Below, piece after piece: positions 37,611 to 50,526 of a DNA stretch of 64,000 nt (within the stretch, counting starts at the first letter, position 1; every line of letters starts with the position of its first letter). The stretch lies in contig WMCF01000152.1 in assembly GCA_009792885.1 (NCBI GenBank), forward strand, positions 128,886-192,885, read 5' to 3'. Position numbers and translations under genes: made by a program. A model generated the notes under the pieces. It worked only from the letters and a program-made list of their open reading frames with translations. It searched no databases and was not told the DNA's origin. This stretch comes from Eremophila alpestris peregrina (Eukaryota > Chordata > Aves > Passeriformes > Alaudidae).

Positions 37611-40600
37611 GTGCAGTCTTTGCTTTACTAGGTTCAGAAAAAAATTGCTTGAAGCGATGGTTTGTACTTCCAGACTCTCTGTTAAAATTGTTCCTCCAAT
37701 ATTAGATGTTGTCTCAATGTGCTTCTATTTGTGTGTGCTGTATATTGAGAGATTGTACCCCAAGATATATTCAAATGTTACTCCCGAAAAAACAATGTAT
37801 TTCTCTGGAAAGTGCTTGTCATCAAAGGTGCAGTTTTTGACAAGGATTTCCCAAAAGTGGCTGTTTTTCATGCAAAAGATTTATGCAGGCTGATAACTTG
37901 TTTGACACAGGCTGTCAGAGCAGTACCAAGTGTTTGGTTACTGCAGAGCTCTGCTGAGATGGATGCTGTGAGCTGAAGGTAAAAGCTCCTTTGCAATCAT
38001 CCCTCTGTCTTCCAGGAGACAGGCAAAAAAGCACAGAGTGCTCAGGAGTGGGCCAGGAGATATTTTTCTGTTTTATAAATATTCCTCAGGAAATGTGGAT
38101 CATTTCTGTGAGAACACCTCTTATCCTGGGAGAACACATCTCATGCTGACACTTCCCAGAACTTTTCCATGGAGCTCCTGTTGGGGAAGTGGAGCTGAAT
38201 GAGGTAAGGAGCCTGCTGACAGATGGGAGAAGTCACCACCCAGCAGAGCTGCCCAGGTCTGGCCTGTGGCAGCAGAAGGTTTGTGTCTCCTTCTGCTCTT
38301 TAGCCTGGAGACATTAATCGCCCTTCGATCGGATTTCCGTGCTCCACCTCACAAGGGTGGAACTGCATTGGCTGTGTTTGAATTATTACTGGTTTAGATA
38401 TTGTTGTGTTTTTGGAGGCCCTCCAAATTCAGTCTGAACCACTGAGTTTTACATGGCTTCTACTCAAACCCATTAATTGGCTTTGGTTCAGCTGAAACTT
38501 GGTCAAGGCTTGACATCAGCTTAGCATGTATTTGTGAATTTCCAAAAGGATGAGTGCTGGGTGACACATGTCCTCATCATTTCCATTACTTCCTAACTGG
38601 CTTCCTAATAACAAGCCAAATCTGATGTGTCTAAGTCAAAATAAATTCATTAAGTCAATTTTCATTTGCATTTTGTCAGACTGTGATGTATTTTAAGACA
38701 CAGGAACATTGTGCCTATGTCCTGGGAGTGTTTATTGACCAAACACAGGTCAGCAGATGCTTAGTAAGCACCTTTTGCCTTTTGTAATTTTTTTTCCCAA
38801 TGAACAGGGTTCAATCATTTAGAGTATTGCAGAAATAATGTCAGTAAACTATAGATGAGACTTCAGAGCTCTGTAGGAGGAGAACATTTGACAAAAAGAC
38901 AGAAAAGTGTGCCCATTTAAAGAAATGCAAGTGAAGCAGCTGGAAAGTACCTGAGGAGTTTGCATTCTTGGTTCCTCTTGGACTATTTGTGTCAACATCA
39001 AGTATCATACCCACCATGAAATGCATGACATAAAGAAATGCAATAGCAGATGAACATCCCTGGATTTTTGGAGGATTCCACTGTATTGGTCATTCAGTGT
39101 GTTGCAATTCTACAAAGGAAATAAATCTACTCAACCTCTTACTAACCTTTTCCCTTCCCCTCTTCTTTTTTTTTTTTTCCCCAAATTTAGCATTAAAAAT
39201 AGGTCAAGAATTTTGCAGGTGGGGTTATAAACTTAATGTGAAGCTTTCATCTGGAATATAAGGTGTGGAAATATGCTTTTAATATGTGTGTGGAAACTGT
39301 TTTTATCAGGGGAAGTATTCCTCTGCCCTGGGGTTTTTTGTTTGTTGCTTCAACTGAAGAAAATGAGGCTGTTAATTTTGAAAGCTTTAAATGACAGCCC
39401 AAGTTGATGAGGAAAAACTTGGTGCTGCTGCTAACCATTCACCCGTAGAATTTAATAATAAAAACAATAACAGAAATAATACAAAGTGCAAGCAGGCAGC
39501 AGCATCTTTGTCAGCTATTTTTGTAAAGAAGGCAGAAACCTTTGAGAGGAGAACAGTGGAGAGGAGAGCAGGCACACTGGGATATAGACCTGCTCTGTAC
39601 AAGCAAGGGATTTAAGAGCTGCTTTTCACCAATTCATGCCAGCAGCAAGTTTCATCTCTAAAAGCCAAAAATTTGGTTTTCATGCATTTAACTTCCAGCC
39701 AGTTGGAGCCTTTAATAGGAGCCTTGTCCCCTTCATGGAGGCTCTGGTGCTTTGAAAAGTGTAGCTTTTGCCATGCCTAATGCTGCTCTGCTTTTATGCA
39801 AAACTGAATAAACACAATCTGTTTGAACACTCACTTTCCTTCTGCTTAGTGCTTGGCACCCCGTATTAAGAAAAGTTTGTAGTGTACCACTGTGTTTCCC
39901 TGGACCCATGAGGGATCACATGGCTTCTGCATGCTCTGCTTCACTGTCAAGGGATGTGGCTGGAGGGGATTTGGACATTATACTCAGCACACACTAAGTT
40001 CAAATACACTGTTCTTTTCCCCATGCTTAGCCAAATTGTTTTCTGTGTAAAAGCTTGGCTTGCACCTCAGGGACTGTGTGCCTGGCACGCTGGGGAGTGC
40101 TGGGGGACAGCTGACAAACACACGCCTTCAAACCACCATTTTTTGTGCTTTCCTTGTCCCCCAGAACTGCAGGAGCTGTGAGTTCAGAGAGCAGCCCTCC
40201 AGGGCTCCTTTAAATTGCATCCAGCTGCAGTGGCCTCTAATGGGAATGGTCCATCGCAGCAACATCAACACTGCTCCCAAACCCCTGGGCTGGGCTGTGG
40301 CCACCCCCAGGCACTGGAGGCATTATTATTATTTCTCCAAACGTGTTGTTGGAGCTTGTCCTACAAGCATCCCACAAGAGTGAACCCTGCCAGGTGACAC
40401 AAAGTGACAAACTGGACAGCGAAGGGCCCTGGCCTCACGAAGGGACTTCAACAGTGCTCACACTTCAGGGTGTGCTCTTAATGGGATTAAGGTCACCCCA
40501 AGTGACATGGCTGTGACAGAAGGCAACAGGGAAATCCTATGGCCTGGTGTGTCAATAGCAGTGAAATAACATGGGGATTATGCAAGTATTTTCAAGAGCA

Positions 40601-42206
40601 AGTTAACAATGAGGGAGCAGCCACGCATTAAACCATTTATAGACTGGAAATAACAGCTCCTTAACCTACTGTAAACACTGATTATCTTTTTTTCTTTTTT
40701 ATTTCGCTGAACAGTTGTAAAACATGAACAGCAACATGCACATTGTATGACAACTCAGGGAAGACATAATAAATGCTAATTTGAAGTAAAGCAGAGCAAA
40801 TTGGACAGGCTTGGGCCATGGAAGCACCACCATCTAATTCTAGCACAGGGTTCAAACTAAAGATGCCACAGTGTGAAAGGTCAGAATCATCCAACAGCTT
40901 CTCACAAGGCTTGTTCTTTATGGAATATGAATTCTCTTATGGACTCTTTCCCCCCCCTTCATTCCCTTCCTCCTCCAAATCCTGGGAATATTGAGAAATG
41001 CACAAACCAGATGACCCCTGTTGAAAGATGAATGGAGCCATTATAAAGAGATGAGTGTCTGCAGATGGGGAACAGTCATCCTTTTTGTTGCTTCACTCTC
41101 ACTGTAAAGTCTAGGAATGAAATCCTGGTCCCATTAGTGTCAGAGTGAGTGTAGCCAGAGAAATGATGGGTCAGGATATTCACCACTGCCTTGTGTGTGC
41201 CACAACGTGAGAATCCCACACAGCAAACCCAAAGAGCTCTTTATACTTTTGTTGTTCCTGAGCTTGCAGAGGCTCCCATAGCTCATGCATTTCTCTTCAC
41301 TGCCCACCTCCTTGATGGAATCTGTTCACAGCAGACCCTGGGCCTGCCCCTGTGATCCCTGTTGGTGTGAAGAGTCAAGTCCCTTTTCCCTTGATCCTGT
41401 AGGGCTCTGCTGAAATGTGCATCAGGGGTTTCTTTGGTAGCAGTGGAAGAGACAGAGAACTGACCAAGATAGTGGGAAGAAAATCTGATAAGCAAGCTCA
41501 TGGAATTGAAAATGAAATTAAATGGAACAATGGCATCAGAAGAGTCAGGCATAGTCTGATTAAAGGTTACTTATGTTGTTTGCTTTCCTTTCCTTGGTTT
41601 CTAACTTACCTTGCTTTAAACTCTTTTCTAGGCAATGCCCAGCTTTGTGATCCATTGATTCCTGTATCCCTCCCAACAGTGTTTCAGGGCTCAGGAGGTC
41701 TGACCAGTCCTGGCACTTTTCCTTTGAGTGGCTCAGTGCCATCACACCTTCAGCTTCTGTCTGTGCCTGGCAAATCTTCCCACTTCAGAAAAATCTCCCT
41801 GTGAAAAGGCCAGGGCCTGCCAGATGTATGGAGAATCCAAAGTTAAAGAGCTGAGGAGGAGTGTCCCAAAACAGAACTCAGGCCAGGACTTGCAGACATT
41901 TGTGTTTTCACCCAGCTGGGTGATTTCATCACTGGAGTACAGAGGAGTGGGAAGTCACAGGGATTTTACAGGTGAAAGAACTGAGGCAGGCTGGCAGAGG
42001 AGTGTGAGGGAGATGTACAGTCTGTCCACATTTCCACAACATTCCTCCTTATAACCCAGAGTAAAGCCACTTTTGAGGATAAAGCAGCAAAGGTGAAGAC
42101 CAAGGACAAGACTCAGCACCCCTGTAGTGGCTGTGAAGGGCACAGTGGGTGGAGGGACTGTTCACAAGGTCACATAGTGATAGGGCAAGGGGTAGAAGAA
42201 AATATT
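37611..42206. other. Non-coding unique DNA
   Basis: No gene was recognised. A small cluster of four CpGs lies at 38319-38339 in otherwise CpG-poor DNA. There are T runs near 39168 and A/T-rich parts near 39450. Open frames of 60-129 codons (for example 41415-41804 plus) lack any recognisable motif. Nothing else was seen. Confidence 0.65.
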
Positions 42207-42321
42207 TGGACAGGGCTTAGAGCAACCTGGTCTAGGGGAAGGTGTTTCTGCCTGTGGCAGGTGGGTTAGAACAAGATGGTCTTGAGGTCCTTTCCAACCC
42301 AAATCCTTCTGTGGATCTATG
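42207..42321 (+). mobile_element. CR1 LINE 3'-end fragment, plus orientation
   Basis: 'agagcaacctggtctagggg' at about 42219, 'tgtggcaggtgggttagaac' at about 42253, 'cttgaggtcctttccaaccc' at about 42281 and diverged tail units ('aatccttctgtgg', 'atctatgg') mark a plus-oriented, 5'-truncated copy of about 115 bp. Confidence 0.9.
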
Positions 42322-43238
42322 GCTCTGCTCTATTCCTGCAGAAATGAAAAGTCATGGAAGGACCAAAGCTCAGATTCAGTCCAGAGAAGAGCTACTACTC
42401 TCAGAACGGTGCTCAAAAAAGGAAAGTATTCCTTAAACACACTCAGAGATTGGAATCATGTGTCCCTTGAAATGAGGGAAGTCACTGGCTGCCTTGACAA
42501 GGCTTCACAGGGAGCAGCAGGTGAGGGAAATGAAGGAGGAAATGCTATTTTAATCTCCCAAATTAGTCTCTACATACAGTACAAGAGTCAGTCACTTGTG
42601 ATTGTTAAATGTGCTAAAAGTTTCACTTCTTTTTCTTTGGAAAGGTGACTCATGGAGCTGTGTGCTGCCAAGACAAACTCGTTCATTCCCCTTCACTGAG
42701 CATTTTACTTTTCCTGCAGTGTACCCTGCAGGAAACCTGAGAGCTATTGGGACTGTCAGGATCTCTCTGTGAGGACCAATCCATTTCTACTACTCCTTTC
42801 TGTAAATTTTAATTGTTATTTCCTTTCCTGTGTTACTTGAGCAGCATAAGCTATATAGAAATAGAAATAAAGAGCACAACACTCAGGAAGGAAACACACA
42901 TGGCAGTGGGACAAGAATAATGGTGCTGAGTAATAAAATATAAAATGCTGTAAGATGAGTTTTCAGATCGATGAAATGTTTGTGCAGGATGTTGAATTTC
43001 ATGTCAGAGCCTCAGCTAAGTTTTCTCAATCAATAGAAATTTATTTTTCATTGGGTTAAAAGACACAGCAGAGAAGGGAGGGAGTGGTAAGAGGTACAAG
43101 TGATAACCAGGCTACTTCATGTAGTAATGTGGCCTGCCAGGATGACCATCCATAAATGCCCAGCTGGCCATTTCCTGAGGATTGTAAACCCAGACTACTG
43201 CTTAAATAACCTCCTGGTTTCTCTGAAAAAGCCAACAG

Positions 43239-43402
43239 AAATAATAATATTAATAACAATATCAGTATATTATTATTTTATAATAATATATATTAATAGA
43301 ATAGATAACATATAGTAAAAGTGTATATATTGATATATAATATATTGCTGTGATATATTATAGGACAATTAATATTAATAAATCAATAATAATAATAAAA
43401 AT
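43239..43402. repeat. AT-rich low-complexity block
   Basis: About 160 bases made almost wholly of A and T, with many AATAAT and TATATT words. It could be a matrix-attachment-like or simply degenerate simple-repeat sequence; the sequence does not decide. Confidence 0.8.
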
Positions 43403-45370
43403 CATCTCTCCCAGTTAAGCAAGATGAATGTCCTCTAGAGAAGGGCTGAGCTTTGTGAAGCCCCTCGTGCTGGTGGGTGTGTGGATTTCCATGTGTTTTT
43501 ATGTGATGCCACTTTTTTTTTTGCACAGATTACTGGCTGTGCAATTACCTCCCACAGAACCAGTTGCACAAGAGGATGAAGAGACTGACATGGAACAAAG
43601 CTGAGCTTGTGCTCTGCTTCAATTTTAGAAATGAGAACCTTGCATCTATTGGATGGTGCATTCTCACATCTGGCTCATCAGCTCTCCCAGTCCAGGCTGG
43701 GATCAATGCCCTGCTTTATGAACTATTATTAGACATTCCCTGGGCTAGGAACAACTGTCTCCTGTCTGCCACACCAGACAGAGTGCTCTAATTGCTGGCC
43801 CTCGGGGCAAGTCACTTGCTCTCCCTCTTTGAGCCTTGCTGGAGCTTTGCTAAAATGGTGTAAATATTCAGTAGGCGTGGGAGAGACAGCCCACAGCCCG
43901 ACCAGCAAGGTGGTCATGGGAGACATGGGGAAAGGATCAAGGCCAGAAGGGTAAAGGAAGTGAGTGTGGCTTTTTATAAAAACACGAATTTTGACAGCTA
44001 ACTGGGTTCCAGCCCTGCCTGGAATTCTCTAAGCAAAAGGGAGACTCCCCCATAAAATCCCCTTATTCCTCTGCTAATCAAGTGAGTGCCCAAGGCACTG
44101 CCTGACCTAGGGCAGCCTGCAGGTCCTGGTAGATACCTGCTCTGGTTTGGTGTTATCTTTGTACAGAAATTCCCTGCTGGACATGAGAAACCTGTCATAA
44201 AATGTCTGCTTCTTCAAAATTAATTGAAATTGCTGTTGGCCACCTTCTGTGAAGATGTACAGGGCGTCTTCAATTAACCTATGTGAATTCTTTACTAATA
44301 TTTTGCTATGATATAAATATGGGGGGAGGGGGAATGACATGACTGAATTTCTGTTGGCTTTTGGAGAGTAAATTATTCCAAGACACCTGTGTATAGCACA
44401 ATGCATCAAGCTGCAGTTTTTTCAGGCTTATAAACATCTATAAATTGGCATGCAGCTGCTTACAGCATTTTTGTGTGTCCTTTTCCACATTATTTTTTGT
44501 TCCAGATTACAGACTGCTGTCTAGTGTCTCTAAGCGTATAATTTGGAGTCAAAAACACCCAGCCATGTATTTATAAGAGATGCTGGGAAGAAGCTGGCTT
44601 GCTAATCCTGCACTGAAAGCCTTGGTTATTTTGTGCAGGATTTCACCCTCAGCAGTGGCTCTCACAATTTCTGCTCCTATCTCAGCTGGTTTGCACAGCA
44701 GTTTTGGGTCAACCAAGGGCCTGCTGCAGCATCCCAGGCTCTTTCCTGACCAGAAAAGAGATGGTGCTGCTGCCTCTAACATATCTAGGTGATTTAACCT
44801 CTGGGATCTGTCTCCAGGGAGCAGCAGTGGAGGAAAACCTGGATGCTGTCATTCCTGAGTCTGGATTTGGGGTCTCAGATTAGCAAGTGCTTAAAGCAGC
44901 CGTGTTTCCCGGCTAATGAGGAATGCCATTTGTAATTAGCACTTCACTGCACAGGAAGTGATGAGCCACGCACCCAATATTCCCAGGGTTCAAAGGAACC
45001 CTACATTTCATCCTGGCAAGTCGATATCTCCAACAGATTAAGGGAAAAAAACCATGCCAGCTGGCAATTAGGGCTTTGAGCCCTGGTCACAGAAACATCT
45101 GCTCTCCTTGTCGTGTGCTGCAGTTCTTATGTAACCACGCATGGCTTTCTCTCTGTTCAGAAACCATTCAAGTGTATAATAAATAAAAATCAGTCTATTG
45201 AAACCTCCAGCGTGGCCTGACGCCTCCTCAAGAATTTATTGAGTCACTTTGAGTCCCTGAAAACTCCTGTGAGATGCTGTAGGTAGGGATAAAATGACAG
45301 CTGATCAAAGCACTAATCCTCTTTTTAATTTAGAATATAATTATCCAAACAGACAGAGTTGGATAAGGGG

Positions 45371-45386
45371 AAAAAAAAAAAAAAAA
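45371..45386. repeat. A16 homopolymer
   Basis: Sixteen A residues following GGGG. No retroposed body was recognised to its left. Confidence 0.85.
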
Positions 45387-46110
45387 GGTGTGGTTTTTTT
45401 CCAGTGAAAAATAGAAAATAACTATTTTCAAGGTCTGCAGTAAAGCTGCAGTGTGCCTGACTCTGACTTCTGGCTCTGTCCAGACTCACCACCCAGCTCT
45501 ATTCTCCTCCAACTAAGGACGTCTGTTTTCTGTGGAAAAGACCTTCAGGACTACAAGAGCATGAAGGCATCTAGCAGTTTTCTTCATCAGGATGTTTAAA
45601 CACCCAGACCATGGAAGTGCCCAGCATAACTCTTGACTTATCCCTTTTAGCCCACACAGACACAGCTGATCATATAATACAACAAATTTCCTATAAATGT
45701 TCTCATGCACATCCTTATAAAAACTCTCTGAAGAACTTGTTCTTCTACGGACAAAATTAAAAATCTTTTTTTAAAAACATAGTTCAGTGGAACTAAAAAA
45801 AAATTTCATGGTTTCCTGTGGGCCTGAAAAAAGCAATTTGTTTTATTCAACTTCTAAAAATTAGATTAAGTTATTAAGTTTTTACCAATACAATTAGTAA
45901 GAAATGTATCAAAATGAAAAGTGATGGATGCAATATATGGGTGGATATAAAATAACATTTTACTTCATATAACTTAAGAAAGGTTAAATCCCTTGATTTT
46001 GCTGCTTTAATAGTGTCAGCTGACAGAGATGTCAGGACCCCAGCAGTTCTGGTAGCATCAGACTTTCATTACTACACTCATTGCTAATCACTGGGGAATG
46101 AAGTAATTTG

Positions 46111-46136
46111 TTCAATTCATTCATTCATTCATTCAC
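46111..46136. repeat. (TTCA)n microsatellite
   Basis: About five to six tetranucleotide units, starting slightly imperfect (TTCAATTCA) and then regular. Confidence 0.85.
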
Positions 46137-46334
46137 TCTTGTCCTTGATTTCCATTGGTAATGGATTGAGGCTTTATGGCAATGTATGTCTGTCAAAATC
46201 AAAAAAAGTTGAAGTTTGCATTAGGGTTTTAGGTGGACAAACAGAGAAAACAGGAGGAAATGAACCCCTTGGAACTGCAATCCTTGCACTTCACATATTC
46301 ATATTGCATGAAGTTGAACCTTCATCACCAGTCT

Positions 46335-46355
46335 CTGTGTGTGTGTGTGTGTGTG
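46335..46355. repeat. (TG)n microsatellite
   Basis: About ten TG units, followed after CTC by a further short TGTGTG. Confidence 0.9.
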
Positions 46356-49000
46356 CTCTGTGTGTCCCACAATTAAGTTAATAAAAGTAATAGAAATAGC
46401 ATCAAACAAGTAGAAAAATGCTAGGAATGTCTTTAGTGCAGTGCTGCACTCTTGACTGTTTTCACAATGGCAGAACTCTCATTAATTATCATTATGAGAG
46501 ATGAGTTAATGTAATTAACAGTAATGTTATGTGTCATGGCACCCTGAGGATATACTGAGGCAGTTTGAAAGGAGAGGTGAGAGGGTATTTTGAGTGAAGT
46601 GATACAGCTGCAAAAACCAGGGAAGCTTTTTTGGCACACAAACCCTTCCTCAGGATGAAGAAGAAGCAACAACAAAGTTGGGCCATTTTTCCTAACCACC
46701 AGAAAGGCTCCCTGGGTCCAGAAGTTCTTCTGGGTTTTTAAAAACTGTTTTAGCTGGCCTAATGAAAGTTTTTACCTTCCCTAAAAAGCTTCACCTGACT
46801 ACACCTGGGCACTGAATACAGATGCTGCTGATACCAACCACAAGAGTAATAAGTATTTCCTGCTCTGAAATCCCCCTTCCTCTATCTCCTCTGTCAGGTA
46901 TGAACTGCACCCCAACTCCCGCCTCATTAGAGAGAGGGGATTGCAGCAAAAAGATAACAGAATCGAGCTTCTATCTGCCAAGGCCCACTCATTTAGGTGA
47001 TGCTGTGTCAGATGGAGCAAATACCTCACGGTAAAAGTATTTCCAAGCAGGAGATTATCTTCCCTGGCTGTCCATCCTTATGGATATGTGTTCCTTATCT
47101 CCTGCTCAGCTGCGAGAGCCTCCCGTGGAAAAGCAGCTTATGCATTATTCAGGCTCAGTCGACTGGTGGAGCAGATTGACCTTGTCTCCTGTGAAAAGAA
47201 GCAACTTTCTTCCTTTGTGGAGGCTTGCAGAAGAGTAATGGCTGTGATGATAATGAATGGCTGATTCATGTTTCAGAAGTGGAATGCCAAGAGCATGCTA
47301 ACCAGGGAAGGTCAGGGCCCGTGGGAGCACAGCAGGAACCTCTTCACCTTGAGGAATGATTAAGGAACTTCTGCTTTTGTTAGGAAACTCCCATCAGCCT
47401 TGTAATTGAAGGCTTGATGTTCTCCTCCTCGTGCTGTCCCCCCATCCTTTCCTAGGTCACAGCCACTTCCAAGCCTTGCTGGACCACAGCTGGCTCCAAG
47501 GGCCACGTGTGCTCTCTGTGGGTGGAAGAGCCCCTCAGGCAGCTTAAAACGTTTGTGGAAGTGAACCAGAGCTAAGAAGGAATAACTGGGTGGCCCTGGG
47601 AAGAGAGAGAATAGAGAGACCGCAATAAAAGCTTCTGCTGTGCTGGACACCAGTTCTGGAGTTCCCTTCATCCCTCTTTGTGTGGGGGAGCCCAGCCCAG
47701 AACTGGGGTCTCTTTCCCATCTGTGGAGGACAAGGTTATGTTATCTCTGTCAGCTCTCCCCTCCTGAGGGGCATGGACAGCCAGGAACTCTCTCTCTCCA
47801 GGATACAACTCTGATCTGCAGCCATCAGGGCAGAAACACTGAGATCCATTCTGAGGGAAGACAATAAAGCAATCCAGATTGCGACAGGAAAGAGCAATAA
47901 TAGGATTTAGTCACCTGTGTTACCTGTTTTGGTTTGTTTATTGACTGTGACCTCAACCCCCCACCCCAAAGGAAAAAAAGGAGTTGTTTTCCCTGAAATG
48001 CACCAGCAGATATTACCTTAGTGGCTTATTTAGCTATTTTCACTGAAAGATGTTCAAAAATTTGAAGAGGAGTTTTACTCAACTGTCAAGAGTCCCTTAT
48101 CTGACTATCTACATAATAATTTCATGTTTTCAGTCTATGGCTGTATCATTTTCCAGAGCTGAAGCAAATCCTCTATTTTGGAACCATCTGAGCATGAGCA
48201 CTGAAATTTTCACACTCTGGGAGGTCTGATCCTACCTCCATCAGAACTGACTGGAAAATTGTAATTTATTTTAGTGTGGGCTGGACTGAGTGCCCACAAA
48301 ATGTCTCTGATAGCCTTTTTGTATTTTGATGGCTGAAAGTGCATGAATGTAGCATGGATTTGAGAGATGGCAAAGGATTTGTAACACTCAGTCTGCATTC
48401 AGCAAAGCAAAGGGACCAGTCTGGAAAATGTCAGCATGTAAAACCAGGAGCCACAAGCTCGTGAGGGAGGAGTGATTAAGGCCCCCATTTCCTACCCTCC
48501 TTGTGTGTCCTGCCTCTAAATGAGGTGGTGGGAAGGGGGCTGTTGGTGGGGTTTATGATGGGAGTGAGAGCTGGTTAATTCATCAATAAGTGAAATAAGT
48601 TACCTGGTGGCTGCAGAAAGAGCAGAGGTTAATTAAAAACTGTAATTGCTGTGGCCTTAGCAAACAGGTCACAGCTTTCAATCAAGCCTGGAGGCCCTGG
48701 GCTGCTTGCTGATGTCCCTGCTGCTGGCTGGTGTGAGCAGGGCACAGAAATTCCTCCCTGGTGGGTGCCTGCAGGGAGACAAGCTGGCTGTTTAAAGCCA
48801 GGATTGGAGGAATTGGTTTCTGACCTACTGTAAAAGGGAATAGAGGGGAGCCAGGTCAGCTGGGAAATGTGGGGTTTTTTGCAGCAGGATGTTTGCTCTA
48901 TTCAGTGCAAAAATGATTTCCCCCTTCTTTGAAGATTGCTGGGTGTGTGTCACATCAATCCTGGACAGAGTAGAGCAGGAGACAATGGTGGGGGCACCAG

Positions 49001-49120
49001 AAGCATAGAAAGGTTTGGGTTGGAAGGGACCTCAAAGATCATCTTCTTCCTGCACCCTGCCATGGGCACGAACACCTTCCACCAGAGCAGGTTGCTCACA
49101 GCCCCATCCAGCCCATCCAG
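49001..49120 (-). mobile_element. CR1 LINE 3'-end fragment, minus orientation
   Basis: 'gaaaggtttgggttggaagg' at about 49008, 'gacctcaaagatcatcttct' at about 49028, 'catgggcacgaacaccttcc' at about 49061 and 'cacagccccatccagccc' at about 49096 are the complement of the CR1 terminal region. It is about 120 bp, 5'-truncated, with only a trace of the octamer tail ('agcatagaaa'). Confidence 0.9.
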
Positions 49121-50110
49121 TACCTGGTGGTGAGCTCCCCTTCTCACCTGGATCCTGCCTAGATTAGCTAGGTCTTAGGTCTGACCTCCTCAGAAATGAA
49201 AATGGCTATGGGAAGTAATCAAACTTCACTGCCACAGAGGTTATCAATCCATAATGGAAGCACTTCTAGCAGAGTTGAGTGAGGAAGTTCAGGTTTTTCC
49301 CTTCAGCAGAAAGAAAGAAAAAAAAAGTTTAAAATTTGAGAGTCGTTTTAAAAGGACAAAAGGGCATTTCAGGGGAACAGGGAGCTTTTGAACTGCAGTT
49401 TCAAAGTGGCCTGACCCAGGAATAGAGGTTGTTGACTGTTGTTACTCATGGAGAGAAAAAAAAAAAAAACCAAACCCAGGAGGATACAAAACATTGATTT
49501 TTACTTGAAGGGTACAAGGTAGTGCGCAAAGGTTTGGTGGAAAAAAGGAAAGTCTATCATTCAGGTGCACAGAAAGTAGCAAACCTCTGTGAGTGAATGT
49601 GAGAGTGTAGGTACCAAAAGAGAAGGAAACATTTTGTAAACTTTAAGTTGGGAAGCAGAAGAAAACCACATTGACCTGTGTGACAAGTATAAGCTGGAGT
49701 ATGGTTTCAATTAAATTCCAGTTTATGTTAAAAAAGAAATTACTCTTCCAGTGTTAAGAACAAAATAAATCCAGTAAAACATCCCTTATTATTTATTGCA
49801 CTTCTGTAAAACTGACTATTGTTGGGTGGTGAAATTTGATAACAGCTTCAGCCTTTGTCACCAGCATATTGTAGTTATGTTTTATAATTCACTTACTGCC
49901 CAGCCAGCAATGAAATATATTACTGCTAGAAAAATTAAAAGCTTGGATGAACGGCTTGGAATAAAACATTCCTGCTGCACTAGGTCATGAACCTTCCCAA
50001 GGTCCAGTCACAGCAGAGATTTCCTTACAAATCCAAGGGGATCAAGCATAATCATGGGATGCACCTGTGAAATACCCTTGTTCTCCACAGCATCCCATGG
50101 AGAAGAAGCA
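49121..50110. other. Non-coding unique DNA
   Basis: No gene was recognised. There is an A14 run near 49458 and AT-rich sequence elsewhere. Nothing else was seen. Confidence 0.6.
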
Positions 50111-50186
50111 AACCCCAAAAGGTGTTACAGAATCACAGAATCACAGGAGAAAACCCAAAAGGTATCACAGAATCACAGACTCACAG
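50111..50186. repeat. Duplicated CR1 tail plus flank, two imperfect copies
   Basis: Copy 1 (50111-50146) and copy 2 (50152-50186) each begin AACCC(C)AAAAGGT and continue with two CACAGAAT-type units. The flank word and the tail units are repeated together, so the duplication happened after, or during, insertion of the CR1 at 50165. One base is missing in copy 2 and several positions differ. Confidence 0.8.
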
Positions 50187-50526
50187 AATCACCGGGTTGG
50201 AAGAGACCTCCAAGATCAAGTCCAACCCTCGAGTAACACCTCAACTAAACCATGGCACTGAGTGCTACATCCAATCGTTTTTTTAAACACATCCTGGGAT
50301 GGTGACTCCACCACCTCCCTGGGCAGACAATTCCAGTCCTTATCACCCTTTCTGTAACAAACTTTTCCTAATATCCAACCCCTATTTCCCTTGGCACAGC
50401 TTGAGACTGTGTCCCCTCCTTCTGTCAGTGCTGCCTGGAGAAAGAGACCAGCCCCACCTGGCCACGAACACCTTCCAGGGAGCTGCAGAGAGTGATAAGG
50501 TGACCCCTGAGCTCTCCTTTTCTTGT
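50165..50526 (-). mobile_element. CR1 LINE fragment, minus orientation, multi-unit tail
   Basis: The left end carries three clear CACAGAAT/CACAGACT units, then 'accgggttggaagagacctc' (about 50191). Further minus-strand landmarks are 'aagatcaagtccaaccctcg', 'gggatggtgactccaccacc' (about 50296), 'ttcctaatatccaacccc' (about 50367) and 'agagtgataaggtgacccct' (about 50488). It is about 360 bp, the second-longest CR1 piece here. The intact tail and relatively clean text suggest it is younger than most others. It is truncated at about 50526, exactly where CpG-richer sequence begins. Confidence 0.92.

Larger units (their letters stand above)
42322..49000. other. Non-coding unique DNA with AT-rich block
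   Basis: No gene was recognised. 43239-43402 is a strongly AT-rich low-complexity block. 44880-45240 and 47040-47290 are mixed-composition stretches with homeodomain-type cores that may be conserved. 45371-45386 is an A16 run. 46111-46136 and 46335-46355 are simple repeats. 48527-48552 is G-rich but has only three clear G-runs. Open frames are short and unrecognised. Confidence 0.65.

Noticed and set aside
37531..37893. 120-codon frame beginning with a poly-Phe run
   Set aside because: It is produced by the T24-G-T24 homopolymer; the downstream residues resemble no protein family.
48527..48552. G-rich stretch as a G-quadruplex
   Set aside because: Only three runs of three or more G are present with acceptable loops; the fourth run is only GG.
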